Shown in pieces: positions 45,643 to 56,774 of a stretch of DNA of 64,000 bases. This DNA is from Gonocerus acuteangulatus. Lineage: Eukaryota; Arthropoda; Insecta; Hemiptera; Coreidae. The DNA lies in assembly GCA_946811695.1 (NCBI GenBank), contig OX328123.1, forward strand, positions 40,517,764 through 40,581,763, given 5' to 3'. The notes beneath the pieces are model-generated. The model searched no databases, was not told where the DNA came from, and saw nothing but the letters and a program-made list of their open reading frames with translations. The position numbers were made by a program, and so were the translations under genes. The stretch's first letter is position 1, and every line of letters starts with the position of its first letter.

Positions 45643-48600
45643 TGGGATAATGTTTAGGCAAAGAGTATCTAAAGATTTGTTTGTTTTTTTTCTTAACAAA
45701 TGTAGAACTGGAACATTTTTTCAATTTATCTTTTTGAACTTAAATTAAACTTCTCTCACAAATGATCAAATATAATATATATAACTATTATTTTGCAGTG
45801 TGAGGCATGAAAATGATTTTAATACTTCACAAGGAAAAAGTTAATCTTACTTTATATTTTAATTTTTTAATGTAAACTTTCAGACAACTTGCAATATGAG
45901 ACTTTTAGCTCTTGTCAAGGCATTAAGCACCTTAAGAAATATGGAAAATGTATCATAATATTATAATTTCAACTAATTAGAATTAAACATTGATTTTTTT
46001 AAGGGAGATGGTATTACACACATTCATACGCTCATTTCTTTCTACCCTAGGAGAAGGGTTAACGGGTGTGTAGCTTACTTACCTAAGGAGTATAACACAG
46101 ATAATATGAAGCTACCCAAGATTGGAATATAAGACATTGATGAAACATTGTATCCTCCTTGAAGAAGAAAAAAGTAACTGGAAAGCATCAGCTATAACAA
46201 AAAAAAAATTATACTTGCTTCATTTGTGTGAAATCATTTATTGAAATAGTGAGACTCACATGAGCTGCGTCATCTCAGTATGTATTTATATAATATATCT
46301 TCTATCATAGAAAGCAAAGAGTGGGCAGAAATCAACATTGAATGATATATCAAGCTCTGTTTTCTCTCAATGATGAATATGTAAATTTACATTCTTGGTA
46401 AGAAATTTCCTAAGCTTTCAAATGGTTAGTACACAAGTACCACGATTTCTCAACTTTTACCGGCACTAAGCAAAAGGTACATAAAGTTCAATACTTCTCA
46501 CGTCTTAATAAGGGCATATAAAATGTTAAGTAACTTCACGACTGGAGAAGCCCACAAATGCAGAGAGAAATGGTGAGTCGCCCTGTGCCTGACGAGAACA
46601 AGGAATGGGAGAGTACATCTATTGTTTCAACCCAAAACCAAAAATCTAGTTTTTCGAGTTATGAGAACTATTAAATATTTCACCTTGAAAGTGGTTTCAT
46701 CCAATTCCCCGAGCCTAAATACCCGTAAAAAATGTATCCGGAAGAGTATCACCACAACCTCTTTTATTTTTTCCCCACTAATTTCAGGAAAAGAACAGTG
46801 ATCCAGCACACAAACTTTACCTTTTGTATTAGACAAAGTATTTTTGATCCAGATATCATCGGACTATAGTATGGGCAAACATACAAATATATTTAAATTC
46901 TTTCAGATTTTAGGAGGCTTGGGGCCGTTAAAGCAGTAACCCTCTCTTCATACTTCATACATTATTTATTAGGCCCAACATGTTTCATGCATGTTTTCGC
47001 ACCTCTTCAGGGGGCACTTCTACAAAAAGATATTATTTTTTGTACATCCAAACCAAAACAATTTTTTTTAATATAAAAGCTATGGAATTTCCATAGCTTT
47101 TATATTCTTAAAAAAAAAATAGTTTCAAGGCTAAGTAAGGGCTTTAATGTATTAGAAATATCTAATATTGAAATATGAAACTTACATTCCCAACTGCACA
47201 GCCAAATCCAGATACAATTAAAATTAGTTTGTTTCCAAACAGTTTCACAAGAATAGGAACTGGCAGTGCTGCAAGTAAAGATACTACAGCAAGTGCAGCA
47301 GTAATATATCCTGGATTGTAGGAGAGGACTACAGATGCAAATATAGTTTGTAAATATGCTGCCATTGGACCCTGTCCACTAATGCCAATGAAAGATAGTA
47401 TAAAAAGAGCGGCTATAAATTCCTTTAAAACTGCTTTTGATGAGCATATATTACCAAATCCAACATTTCTCTTTTTTTCTTCCTCAATGCTGTTCTAAAA
47501 AAAACAACTTATTATTACTGTGCAATAGAAACTAGGCTTTAGCATAATACACAATTATGAGAGCCGTTACAGTGTATTCAAGCATCTTAATCCATAAGAC
47601 ATGTTTCATGCTCTGCAATGCGATACACATTGTTTTCATTTGAAAATATATTTAGAAAATAAATAGATATATTTCTTCACACTTACACAGGAGATATTTT
47701 TATCTAGTCTCTTCATTTGGGAAAGATCCAGCACTACCCGAAGAAAAATGCTTTCACTTTTTTCGGGGTCGTTCTTTCATGGCCAACATAATTAGCCTAC
47801 AAAATCAATGAGTCCTGTAACGGACCCAGAAGGTCTCATACTGTAGGGGTATCTGATTCATGACCATATGGCACTCTAGGGAGATAGTGTGGTCAGTACT
47901 ATGATTTGGTCGCCTGATTATCCCTTTTGCAGGTACTCATTAATAAATTAATTAAAGGCTGGGTGAGCATAAGGACGGTCTGGGACCCTAAATCCAACCC
48001 ATGAATGAAGACAAGAGAAGATAAAGTCTTTTGTGCGCTTGAGCCTAGAACTCAGGTCCTCCAGCATATTAGTCGAATGCTCTACCACTAAGCTAACCTC
48101 GCCCCTCTGTAGATTAGCCTACAAAACCTTGAGTAAATGTCCTGAAAGGTGCAGTGTTATGTCGAATGTTAGAACACAGAGAATATGTGAATATATGTGA
48201 GTTGTCCCGAGCCTAACATGAGATCAAGGATCGGGGGATTGCTACTATCACAGGACATTCCAGCCCACCTTGAAGCTATTAAAAGATGAAGAGAAGATCC
48301 TTAAGCTATCTTCACATGCTCCAAGGAGTCTTTGCTACCAGGGCAATGTATTCACTCAATAAATTACATCATCCTTTGGTTTTTCTCCAGCCTCACAATA
48401 TCATGTGCTAAGTCGATAGCTGCCAGATCAGGATACTAACTACCCCTCACGCTAATTACACATGATATTTATTAACTCACAAAGCTGGTAGAAGCAGATA
48501 ATGCTTTTCCGTCCATTATATTCTGACAATTTCTCCATAAGAAGCCCATAATCCTATATTATTTTTGAAGTATTGCCCTGAGTGAATGTAAATTCCGAAG

Positions 48601-51600
48601 TCCTTCACCAGTGTTACCCCTTTTAAAAAGAACTTATTAAGGAAATAAGAATAAACAATAAGGCTTTTCTTTCTAGAGGATCCTGGTATATTTGATATAA
48701 TTGTACTTACATTATAAGTTTCTCATTAGCCAGAGAGAATATCTCTCTATTAATAACATATATTCTAATAACAAGAAAATTATTTCTTGTGGCTCTGAAA
48801 TAATTTTTAGAGACAATATTTAAAAAAGCATCAGTCCAAATGACATGTCTTGATATATAATGCAAATGATACCTCTAGAGTAAGTTGAATTTATACCATT
48901 GATAATAATAACGATAATTTCTGCTAACAAGAAGAAAGAATACAAGTCCAATCATGCTTTCTTTATTTAATTTGATTGATCAATTTAATTTAACCTTGAT
49001 CAAACTAGGTTTACTCAGCTTAAGAACTGCTGCTCACAAATTGTTTTGAAAAAAATAGTGATGTTTGATATTGTCTAATATACATTTAAATTTACCAAAC
49101 AAGTCAATTTTTTTTCTCCTCCCAACATCCATTGAATTTAGCTTCTTTACAATCCTATTACTTACCTTTAATTCTAACATTTCTTTCTCAATATTTTCTT
49201 TTAGGGCGCCAGCCCTAAGCCAAGCAAGAGCTGCATAAGCTTCTTCAATTTTCCCTTTGTTTAAATAATAATACGGACTCTCTGGAAGAAAGAAATAGAA
49301 AAGTCCAAAAAGGCTGGTAAGACCTCCACCCATAGCTGAAAGCCATTTAAAAGTGAGAAAAGGACCAATGCTATACATTGCCAACATTCCCAGTGTCATA
49401 AATATTGCACTCATTCCATTCAATGGACCACGGACACCAACCTGGAAGAATTCAATATATATACATTATTAAACTAGATTAATCTTGGTGTCTTCCTCGT
49501 CCAGTTCCTGTTTCTAGATCTATCTGATGTTAGAACGTAATGAATGATATAAAAAATCTTTGTGGTACTTCCATCTATAAAGCAAGTTTTGAGTCATTTC
49601 AACCATTGGGTCTCTGGAACAAAAATACATAAATACTTTCAAGTGTTTACTTTTATAAAAAGTATTCACTTTTAATTATAATAAATTACTTTTTTTCAAT
49701 TGAATAAGAGCTAACTTTTACTTAAAAGTAAATTCTGGAAAATCTGTTGACGACATAAGTATTTGCTAGTATTTGAGTAATTATATTCAAAAGTATTTGT
49801 TTAAACTTTAAGTAAACACAGTAGGATAGTTTGTTACCATCCTAGATGACAAGATCCAACCCGCCTGCAATCAAACCCCAGTACTTTCCTTTCAGTCTGT
49901 TTTAGTTTTTGTGGGTTTAAGCAAGTGTGAGTATAATTATGTCATTGAGTAAACAAGAGGCGCCGGGCCTGCTAAAATAACCCACAAAAAGAAAAGATTA
50001 TGCCTAATCGTCTGTACTTTTATGTCTTCTATATTTCTAAGTCATTATTTTTCATAAATTTATAAAGTCAGACATGGGTAGAAGTCATAAACATTTGTAT
50101 TGTTATTAGTGACAGGAGAAGTTTCCTCCTTATTCTTGGTTTTACTTTTATTTTACATGTTAGATGCCTGATGATGAACCAAAACAGGTTCAAAACGTCA
50201 AAAATGTAATTAATGTTTTAAACAATATTGGGGAGCAAATCCTTCCAGTTACTTCAAGGATGGAGTAATTTCCGCTTTGGATATGAATCAGTTTCTTGTT
50301 GCGGCGCTTAAAATCTTATATTACTTCTCTTTGAGGTTTTATTTTGTATTTCTCATGAGAGACCAAAACCTACTAATAACTGATTATATTCCTTTACTAA
50401 TGGTGCAATAAATATGAACGGAATCGCGCTAAATTGATTCAGCTCCTGCAAGTTAGACTTTTTCTGTAATCATCATTTATCTGTAAAATATGTATACAAC
50501 CCATGGTTTTTTTTTTTAAGAAGCACCTTCCCTTCTTCTCCATATTATTCAGATAAATTTAAAAGTGTGCCCTTTTTTAATTGACAATTATTGTAAAATT
50601 TTAAGAGTAACAAACTTATTTATACGGACTTTAAAAACCATGGAATTAAGCCAGTGCTTCGTAAAATAGAGATTTATTTCCTAGTCAATCATGGAACAAT
50701 ATAGAAGTTGACAAAAAGGTTCATCATTACCTCCTGTACACAGTTGTATTTCCAATTAAACTGAAATAAACACACTGACAAAAACTGTTTTATTTTAGGA
50801 TAGTTCTTTCAAGAGCACAGCTGTATCTTCAGCAATCGATTAAAAAAAAATCTTCTTAGTACGCTCTTATGTTGTGTCCAATTTTTTTATGCCATGCTTG
50901 AATCTGTATAATTTGTGCAAACCATGGGCGCACACAGGAAATAATTTCGGGAGGGGCTGGGAAAATTTCGGGGGGGGGGGGGGGGAGGTGAGACCATTTC
51001 CAGGGTATGGAATATGAAAAATTTAGAACTTGGAATAGTTTTAGACAACTAAAACGCTATTATGCCTAAAATAAACTACTTTTTATTAACTACGTGATCT
51101 TATTTAATTTATTTTTAAGGTTTTATGAAACATTTTTACCATCAAATGGAAATTTCGGGGGGGGGGGCCTGCAGCCCCCTCAGCCCCCCCCCCCCTTATA
51201 TACGCCCATGGTGCAAAGAAATTTGGCTTCTTTGATCTTAGTCCACAGTGGTCTGATTCTGGAAAATATAAGGTAGCAATTTCAACCTACCCTGGAGTAC
51301 AATAAAGTTCTTAGTTAACTTAGTTAACTAACAAAACCTTGAAATAAATGTTTAGAAAAATTACTATTTTTGTCATACATCCATGTTGAAGTGCCAAAAG
51401 AAAACCCCTTTTGAAAATTACTAGTCTGCATAAAGATAGGTTAATATGCATTTATGGATCTCCCTAAGACACAATGGATAGCGTGTTATAATCTAAAGGA
51501 GAAAATCTGAGTTCCTATGCTGCTCGTAGCAAATTGATTTTTTCAGCTATTCATTTATTGAACCAATTCCATGTTACATCATGGATGTTTAGAAACGGTG

Positions 51601-52509
51601 ATAAACAATAGAAAGCCCGGCAGCAATCTAATAAAAAAATGTTTTACTTGCTATAGCCTGTTCAGATAAACCCAGGAGTTCAATTGCGCACACGCAAATG
51701 TGTGGTCGGGAATTTCTCCCTGCACTCTCCCTGGCCACTTAAGCTGAATCACTATAAAAATTGATTATGTCTCGCTTAGGAGCTGGAAAGGCATTGAGAG
51801 ACTAGGCAAGGGAGACAATGTTTAATGTTTCTCAATACATAGCCAAAGCTAAGGCTAAAAACAATTTAAATTATAACGTTGCCGATTCCACATGTGAGGG
51901 GACTGAGGTATAGTTTATAAACTGATAAGGTTATAACAAGGAGTTCTTCCCGCTATTTTTACTGCCTCTCGGGAATATAGGCCCCGCCCATTCCCTCCAT
52001 TTCCCTCTACAACTACTCCATCTAATTGAACTGGCTATAGTTCGTATCTTATTTACCTAATACTGTTATACCATGTATGAATATGCTCAAACTATATGAA
52101 ATTATTATTCAGTGATATAAGAATAAGATAATTTTTAAAAGATGTTTTTCCGTATTTTCAACCACAGATTTACTTACATCTGCTATTTCAGATATATAGA
52201 TGCCAACTGCTAAGAAGGTAGCTGTCATCCCGCAGCCACTAATAAATATGGCGACTAATATAGCGTACAATTCCTCGGTGATGCATAAGATAACCCAACA
52301 ACTCATCATAGCCAGCCAGTTAATAAGAAGTGTGCCTTTTCTGCCAAATCGATCAATTCCAAACATGGTAATGAGTGGCCCTGGGGCAAGGGAACCCAAT
52401 GATCCTATCAATGAATTTTCAAAGCTTGTAAAATTCCGAGGCTGTAACAGTGGTAAAACTGGTGAAGGATAAGCTATGACAATCCCTACGCCTAAATGCA
52501 AAGTGAGGG
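44816..52509 (-). CDS. Facilitated sugar (trehalose) transporter, Tret1-like, MFS/SLC2 family, 5' exon missing
   Basis: Six minus-strand exons join in frame with GT-AG introns: 52509-52178, 49441-49166, 47494-47186, 46191-46083, 45205-45040, 44969-44816 (stop TAA). Together they give about 447 residues. Sugar-porter marks are present: AYPSPVLP in membrane segment 1, DRFGRK after segment 2, RGPLNG in place of the usual R-G-x-L, PESPYYYLNKG before the central loop, a helix GQGPMAAYLQTIF, SLGLGGLIWGVVSDIFP near segment 10, and FTPNVTHLTLQEIQ at the C-terminus. Such proteins carry trehalose or other sugars across the plasma membrane. The first exon, with the start codon, was not found upstream; exon 1 seen here begins with two bases of a split codon. 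Introns carry SINE, MITE and Penelope-derived inserts. Confidence 0.9.
45040..45205 (-). CDS. Tret1-like exon (segments 10-11)
   Basis: Acceptor TGTTTCTTAG; donor TTGGG-GTATGT; 166 nt. Encodes GLGGLIWGVVSDIFPQSVKG, then GIYAALLVFTSN and GLVKDAYGFGWTFL. Confidence 0.9.
45299..45510 (-). mobile_element. tRNA-derived SINE in Tret1-like intron
   Basis: Minus strand: A-box GGCCTAGTGGCTAG, B-box GGTTCGATTCC, body, shared tail GTGCTAATGGCC...GAAGCGCCGTAA and poly(A). TAAAAGCCTGTAGT flanks it (45285-45298 and 45511-45524). Confidence 0.93.
45586..45638. repeat. (TA)n tract in intron
   Basis: Pure TA run after an A-run, in the same intron as the SINE. Confidence 0.9.
46083..46191 (-). CDS. Tret1-like exon (segment 9)
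   Basis: Acceptor TGTTATAG; donor TTAG-GTAAGT; 109 nt, leaving one base of a split codon. Encodes LMLSSYFFLLQGGYN, then SYIPILGSFILSVLYSL. Confidence 0.85.
46973..47015 (-). ncRNA. Second hammerhead ribozyme motif, sense strand of an intron
   Basis: On the minus strand: stem I 5' strand GCCCC, core CTGAAGA (47010-47004), stem II GTGC with GCAT (one G-U pair, loop about 8), GAA, stem III ACATGT, cleavage base T (46977), stem I 3' strand GGGC (46976-46973). An unpaired G lies between core and stem II, as in the copy at 2330-2370, and the downstream CCTAATAAA is shared. Stem I has three or four pairs with one bulge. The motif lies inside intron 46192-47185 in the transcribed sense. Confidence 0.62.
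47070..47106. repeat. Perfect 18-bp-arm hairpin in intron
   Basis: AATATAAAAGCTATGGAA, a single T, then its exact reverse complement. Pairing continues loosely into the flanking A/T runs. Confidence 0.9.
47186..47494 (-). CDS. Tret1-like exon (segments 7-8)
   Basis: Acceptor TTTTTTTTAG; donor GGGAAT-GTAAGT; 309 nt, phase 0. Encodes NSIEEEKKRNVGFGN, KEFIAALFILSFIGISGQGP, then an alternation of hydrophobic segments ending FGCAVGN. Confidence 0.9.
47803..48111 (-). mobile_element. tRNA-derived SINE with long unrelated body
   Basis: Minus strand: head GGGCGAGGTTAGCTTAGTGG then TAGAGCATTCGAC (A-box side) and GGACCTGAGTTCTAGGCTC (degenerate B-box), followed by about 230 bp of body without the GGCGCTAATGG tail of the other SINEs. 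ATTAGCCTACAAAA occurs at both ends (about 47789-47802 and 48112-48125). A separate SINE family from the other tRNA-SINEs here. Confidence 0.8.
49166..49441 (-). CDS. Tret1-like exon (segments 5-6, PESP motif)
   Basis: Acceptor TTCTTCCAG; donor AAAG-GTAAGT; 276 nt, phase 0 both ends. Encodes VGVRGPLNGMSAIF, then LPESPYYYLNKGKIEEAYAA and a charged loop ending LELK. Confidence 0.92.
50160..50250 (+). ncRNA. Degenerate hammerhead-like Penelope tail
   Basis: CTGATGA, then stem II GAACC/GGTTC with loop AAAACA, then AAAAC in place of GAAAC, then GTCA. It resembles a Penelope-type hammerhead with the catalytic G12 mutated. The following AATGTTTTAAACAATATTGG is matched by 40290-40345, so a dispersed tail family is present. 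Confidence 0.35.
50933..51210. mobile_element. CATGGGCG-family MITE, copy 5, with GTGCAAA duplication
   Basis: Ends CATGGGCGCACACAGG and, reversed, CATGGGCGTATATAAGG. GTGCAAA lies at 50925-50931 and 51211-51217. Long G-run and C-run inside. It sits in the large Tret1-like intron. Confidence 0.88.
51450..51650 (+). mobile_element. Diverged tRNA-SINE in intron
   Basis: The A-box side CTAAGACACAATGGATAGCG and the middle ATCATGGATGTTTAGAAACG match the 11212-11419 SINE in order; the tail has decayed. Confidence 0.5.
52178..52509 (-). CDS. Tret1-like exon (segments 1 to about 4)
   Basis: Acceptor TTTTTCTAG before CCCTCAC; donor GAT-GTAAGTA. Encodes LTLHLGVGIVIAYPSPVLP, then PLITMFGIDRFGRKG, ending GIYISEIAD. 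The 2-nt phase at the start requires an upstream exon. Confidence 0.9.
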
Positions 52510-52679
52510 CTAGAAAAAGAAAAGAGAGAATGACATGTCTTTAATTCAAAATATTTATAATAAGAAATAAAATAATTAAAAAAAAAAAATACCAGTTTCA
52601 AAATTAATTAAGAAAATCATTATCTAAAGCATGATAAGTTCCACAAGCATATTCTAACTTCAATTTGTACACCAATAGG

Positions 52680-52682
<3 letters not shown>

Positions 52683-52728
<46 letters not shown>
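52683..52728. repeat. (TA)n tract
   Basis: Pure TA run upstream of the first resolved transporter exon. Confidence 0.9.
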
Positions 52729-52730
<2 letters not shown>

Positions 52731-53553
52731 ACAAATTAAAATTTAGTTTATTTTAAAATAACAAATGTCTTTACATAATAGTCTTTTATATCTAGCAAAG
52801 AATATATTTTTCAAGAGTTTAGGATTTTGTATATTAAATTTTCTTAAGCCTTGCACCTTTAAACATTAGATCTTTCTTTCCTTGAATGTTCTAAACATAT
52901 GATGATGCTTATGGTAAAAGAAAGCTTTGGTTATATTTAAAGAGGCAAAGAATTTTTTGCAGTAGCCTACTTATCATGCTTTAGATAGTGATTTTCCCAA
53001 TACGAGCCAAGTAAAATTGGGCCATAAAGAAAACATATTGCATATGAAAATAACCTCTTGTTTATAGATATTGACCCTAGAACATATTTTCCGAAGTTCT
53101 GATGGAAAGGAAATATTATGGATACATTAACTGAAGGATTTTCGAATATATGTCTAGAAACTATTTTCACAAATTCAGACATTTTTACATGGTAGGAAAC
53201 TTATTTTACAATCTGAATAGACTTTTCTGGTAGAACAATAGTTAAGGGTTTTGCTCCCTGAACCTTCAAATGGCCATTCAATCTCAAAGCTGGTTTATGG
53301 GAGTGCAGAGCTCAGCCATCAAGTTAAAATTAATATTTTACTGTATTTCAATGTGAGAATTAAGAATCTCAGCCAAAGAAAATTTATGACCAAATCTTTC
53401 ATACAAACCTAAGAAAAAAGTTTTGTTTTTCAATAATTGGCTTAGTTATTAAGGTATTAAAACCCCAAAATTGAACATTTACTTTCTACCTGTATCTAAG
53501 CATTATTTAATTTTGCACAGTTATTTCATTTCCAAAAATGAAAGAACCACATC

Positions 53554-53738
53554 ATGAGTCTCTCCGTGGCATATAGGCTAACACCTTGGATTCTCGAGTG
53601 GGAGATGGGGGTCGAGTCCCGCCCGCAGCAGGAATTTTTCTCATCTCACGTCTCATTGAGAAAATTCCCCACTGCACCATGGATGTTGGCGCTAAAGGCC
53701 CAGTCGTCGGTGTGCCGTAAAAAAAATAAATAAATAAA
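53554..53738 (+). mobile_element. tRNA-derived SINE
   Basis: A-box side GGCATATAGGCTAACACC, B-box GGTCGAGTCCCGCC, body GCACCATGGATGTTGGCGC, tail with GGTGTGCCGT and AAATAAATAA. Short flanking similarity AACCACAT/AACCTACAT. It has the hairpin-forming shared tail with one G-U pair. Confidence 0.85.
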
Positions 53739-54499
53739 CCTACATGGTTTGCTAGCTTGGAGACCTTGCCTTGACCTACATGCCATGGAAAAAGCCTTCA
53801 GTAATACATAATATATATATATATCTAAATCTATAAAAACTTCTTAAAAGTAAAAATGGATTGATATCAAATTCAAAACCTCCAAGGACCTATCATCATT
53901 TGAAACTGATAATTTTCAAAGAAAATTGCAAAAATCACATTCAGATCATTTGCAATTTTAGATATATTGGAATGCATTAGATTAAAAGAAGTTCTGTTAT
54001 AATTTAGGATGATACAGAAATGCTCATGACGATTTTTATCATCCCTTATAACTTTTGAATCACCAAAATAAAGAAAACTAACAACAGTAATTTATATATT
54101 AAAATTCTGAGTTTTCCTGTGGTCCAAACACCTGAGTCCGGGTTTTAGAATATCAATTATCTGCATGTGAAATAGAAAATTCAATTACTTCCTCAATTAA
54201 TGATCTTGTTGGTCTGCTCTAAACAGAATTAACTAATAAAATAATTATCTATATTGGGAAAAATTCACAATCAAAATCATTTTCTTGATAATGCGAGTCG
54301 AATATGAATTTCATTATAAAAACATACATTTCATTACAAAAATATTCCTAATTTATACATAGTCATCCTAAATCAGAGGAATCTTGAGTAGTTTAGGCCA
54401 ACTACATGACAAAGACCCAATGGTTTTGTAGCAAAACATTGCAAATGGCGCTGTCAAGAAGCTATTCTACACATTATACATGTGTATTTCATTTATTCA

Positions 54500-54667
54500 G
54501 TTTATATTATCTTTGAAAAGAGGCCTACTAGCCATAATTATTAAGGCATTAACAATCCATGCCTAAGGTATTGGGTTGGATTCCCACTATACGTGGTCGG
54601 TTTTCTTTAAAAAAAAAAAATCAAAGATCTCCCCTATATCCTTGCTCGGAAAAGGTCAATAGATTCC

Positions 54668-54705
<38 letters not shown>
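54500..54705 (+). mobile_element. tRNA-like SINE relic with poly(A)
   Basis: Contains TAGCCATAATTATTAAGGC and GGGTTGGATTCCC as degenerate A- and B-boxes, followed by A-runs at 54609-54620 and 54670-54704. Family uncertain. Confidence 0.4.
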
Positions 54706-54706
<1 letters not shown>

Positions 54707-55179
54707 GTCTTATAGATGAAGGGACATTAAAATTAAAATGATCGCAAGAGTATGGATGGAGCAAGCACGTGCACTTTCTCTCAGGCAAACCTGATGAGCA
54801 GGAATAAAATATAGTTGCCTGGGAAAACGAAGAGAAACCTTTTAGTGTCTGCCTGCTTTTCGTCCCCACGTTGGTTGGCCCCTCGCTCTCCCCTTCCCTC
54901 ATCACATTGCTTATTTTATCTACAGACTGACTTCATCAGTTACAACTCATACAATTACAGCAAACATGATTTTTTTAGTTTTGGTTAAAACTACAACAGT
55001 TTACTGGCGTTAATGACCTCAAAGGTTGACATGCCTTAAGGCAAAAGAAACAAAAAAATGAATAAATAATTGAGAGGTAAATAAAAACATATGTTTGAAG
55101 CATGTTTAAACCCACAAAAGAGTTATCCCTGCAAGTGTTTATTCATGATAATATTTGTTGCATAAACATTATTTCATAC

Positions 55180-55509
55180 CTCCAATAGCAGAAAAATAAA
55201 GCCTTCTCCGAGAGTACTGGTAACTTTTCTCAGACTCCATTGCACACTAATTACCACTTCTGAATGTTTCAAACCACTAGCCTTTGATAATCTATAGCAA
55301 TATTTGTAAGTATTTTTAACAGAATTAGATCCTGCCACTCCCCCACTAACATTGGTTGTCTTATTTTTTATTTGAAATACATTAATAGCAATATTAAGAG
55401 TAGACAAAGTCAATCCACAAGTCTTATCAAGTTGAATTATCAGTATAGAAGTATTTACGAGTAGCTTGTCGTATAAATAATCAATTGCTCTTGAGAATTT
55501 GAAATAAAT
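55180..55509 (-). CDS. Possible orphan exon, 110 codons, unknown product
   Basis: On the minus strand an acceptor-like ATAATTCAG and a donor-like GAG-GTATGA bracket exactly 330 nt, open throughout, phase 0 at both ends. It encodes IYFKFSRAIDYLYDKLLVN, LDKTCGLTLSTLNIAINVFQ and KVTSTLGEGFIFLLLE, with mixed hydrophobic and polar character. I do not recognise the family, and it is not sugar-porter sequence. It could belong to a separate, largely unseen minus-strand gene, or be chance. Confidence 0.3.
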
Positions 55510-56503
55510 CTGAATTATCAACGACTCAATACTACATTATTATCTTCAATAAGAACACTTGTAAGCAATGCTATTTTGTTGGATATGTGTACACCATTCA
55601 CAAGCTGGAAAAATTGGATATTCTGCTGACATTAGCACTTTTAGTCCTCAGTGTTCATCTTGACATTAATTAAGATATTGAAGATCATAATTTTAAATAA
55701 ATAAGTGTTTCTGTATATTTCCACTTATAATAATTCACAATTTATAGCCTCACATTGTATACATAAAAATAAATGCTTTCAATGTCTTTTTACTTATTTT
55801 TTTGTTTTTGAACTGAAAGTATTTTTTTAGCCTGGACTGCGATTTTTTCACTTTTAATGTTATTTTTATTGAAGAATAATCTCAATGAATTGACTCAAAA
55901 GAATTTGGATAATTGAAATAAAAAACACAAACTAGTTACGATTATATATAAGCTTTGAATTAATTAACCTATCTAAAAACCTAGAACATTGGAATAGGAT
56001 TGTATGTTACAGTAAAGATTTAGATCTATGAATTTTTGTAAAAATATTTTTAATTGAGTCAAAATCATATATCTTCTTCAAAACTCCTTTGACTTTTATG
56101 ACAGGCAATCAATCTAAACTTGATATCAGAATGCAAACATGTCTAAAATATAAATCATAAAAAAATTGTGCTTATCTTGATACAAAAGGATGACATTGTG
56201 TTGGTTTTGATCTCTCACAAGGCAGCAAGTTCAAAAATGATATGTATTTTATTTTTATTTTTTACCCCTTTTTCTTAAGGGCAATATCAACCACACTGGG
56301 TCATGGTCACCCTGTGAAAATAAGACAAAAAAGGGAACAGAGGAGATGTCATTATAATAAGAAGAACTAGTTATTCACGAAAAATGTTAGTTGCAATATG
56401 TGAACATTTTAAGAGTATAATTTATAACTAATGTAGGATGATATTAGAGGGTAATAGCCATGATTATATTCAAGAAAATATTGGGTATCAACAAAATAAA
56501 GTT

Positions 56504-56740
56504 TTATGTTAAATTTGTTGCATTTAGGAATTCAAACAAGTTAATGATTTTTTCTGTGTAATTTCCTAAAATTTTGTATAAGCTACCATCAATGTAGAAT
56601 CGATGCCTTTCAAATTGATATGCTAAGCACTCAGTAAGTATGTACTTCACTGTGAGGAGGACTCCACAGCTTCCAGTTTTATTCATTATTTTATAGAACA
56701 TTATTTCCTTCATAGTTTGACAGATAAATTTATGTTTCAC
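56504..56740 (-). pseudogene. LINE 3'-terminal relic
   Basis: A minus-strand frame with SCGVLLTVKYILTECLAY, HRFYIDGSLYKILGN, then KIINLFEFLNATNL. The x-x-V-K-H-I-L-x-E-C motif followed by a short helical tail is the usual C-terminus of RNase H-bearing insect LINEs. No upstream enzyme is attached. Confidence 0.55.
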
Positions 56741-56774
56741 TTGGGTTCAGATGAATGGTTCGGAGTCCCCTAAC

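Noticed and set aside
48040..48111. Functional tRNA gene on the minus strand
   Set aside because: The head lacks proper arm pairing and is followed by a SINE body inside a 14-bp duplication.
54669..54905. 78-codon frame ending in poly-Phe
   Set aside because: Ends in the poly(A) tract of a SINE relic; no recognisable domain, not a convincing first exon of the transporter.
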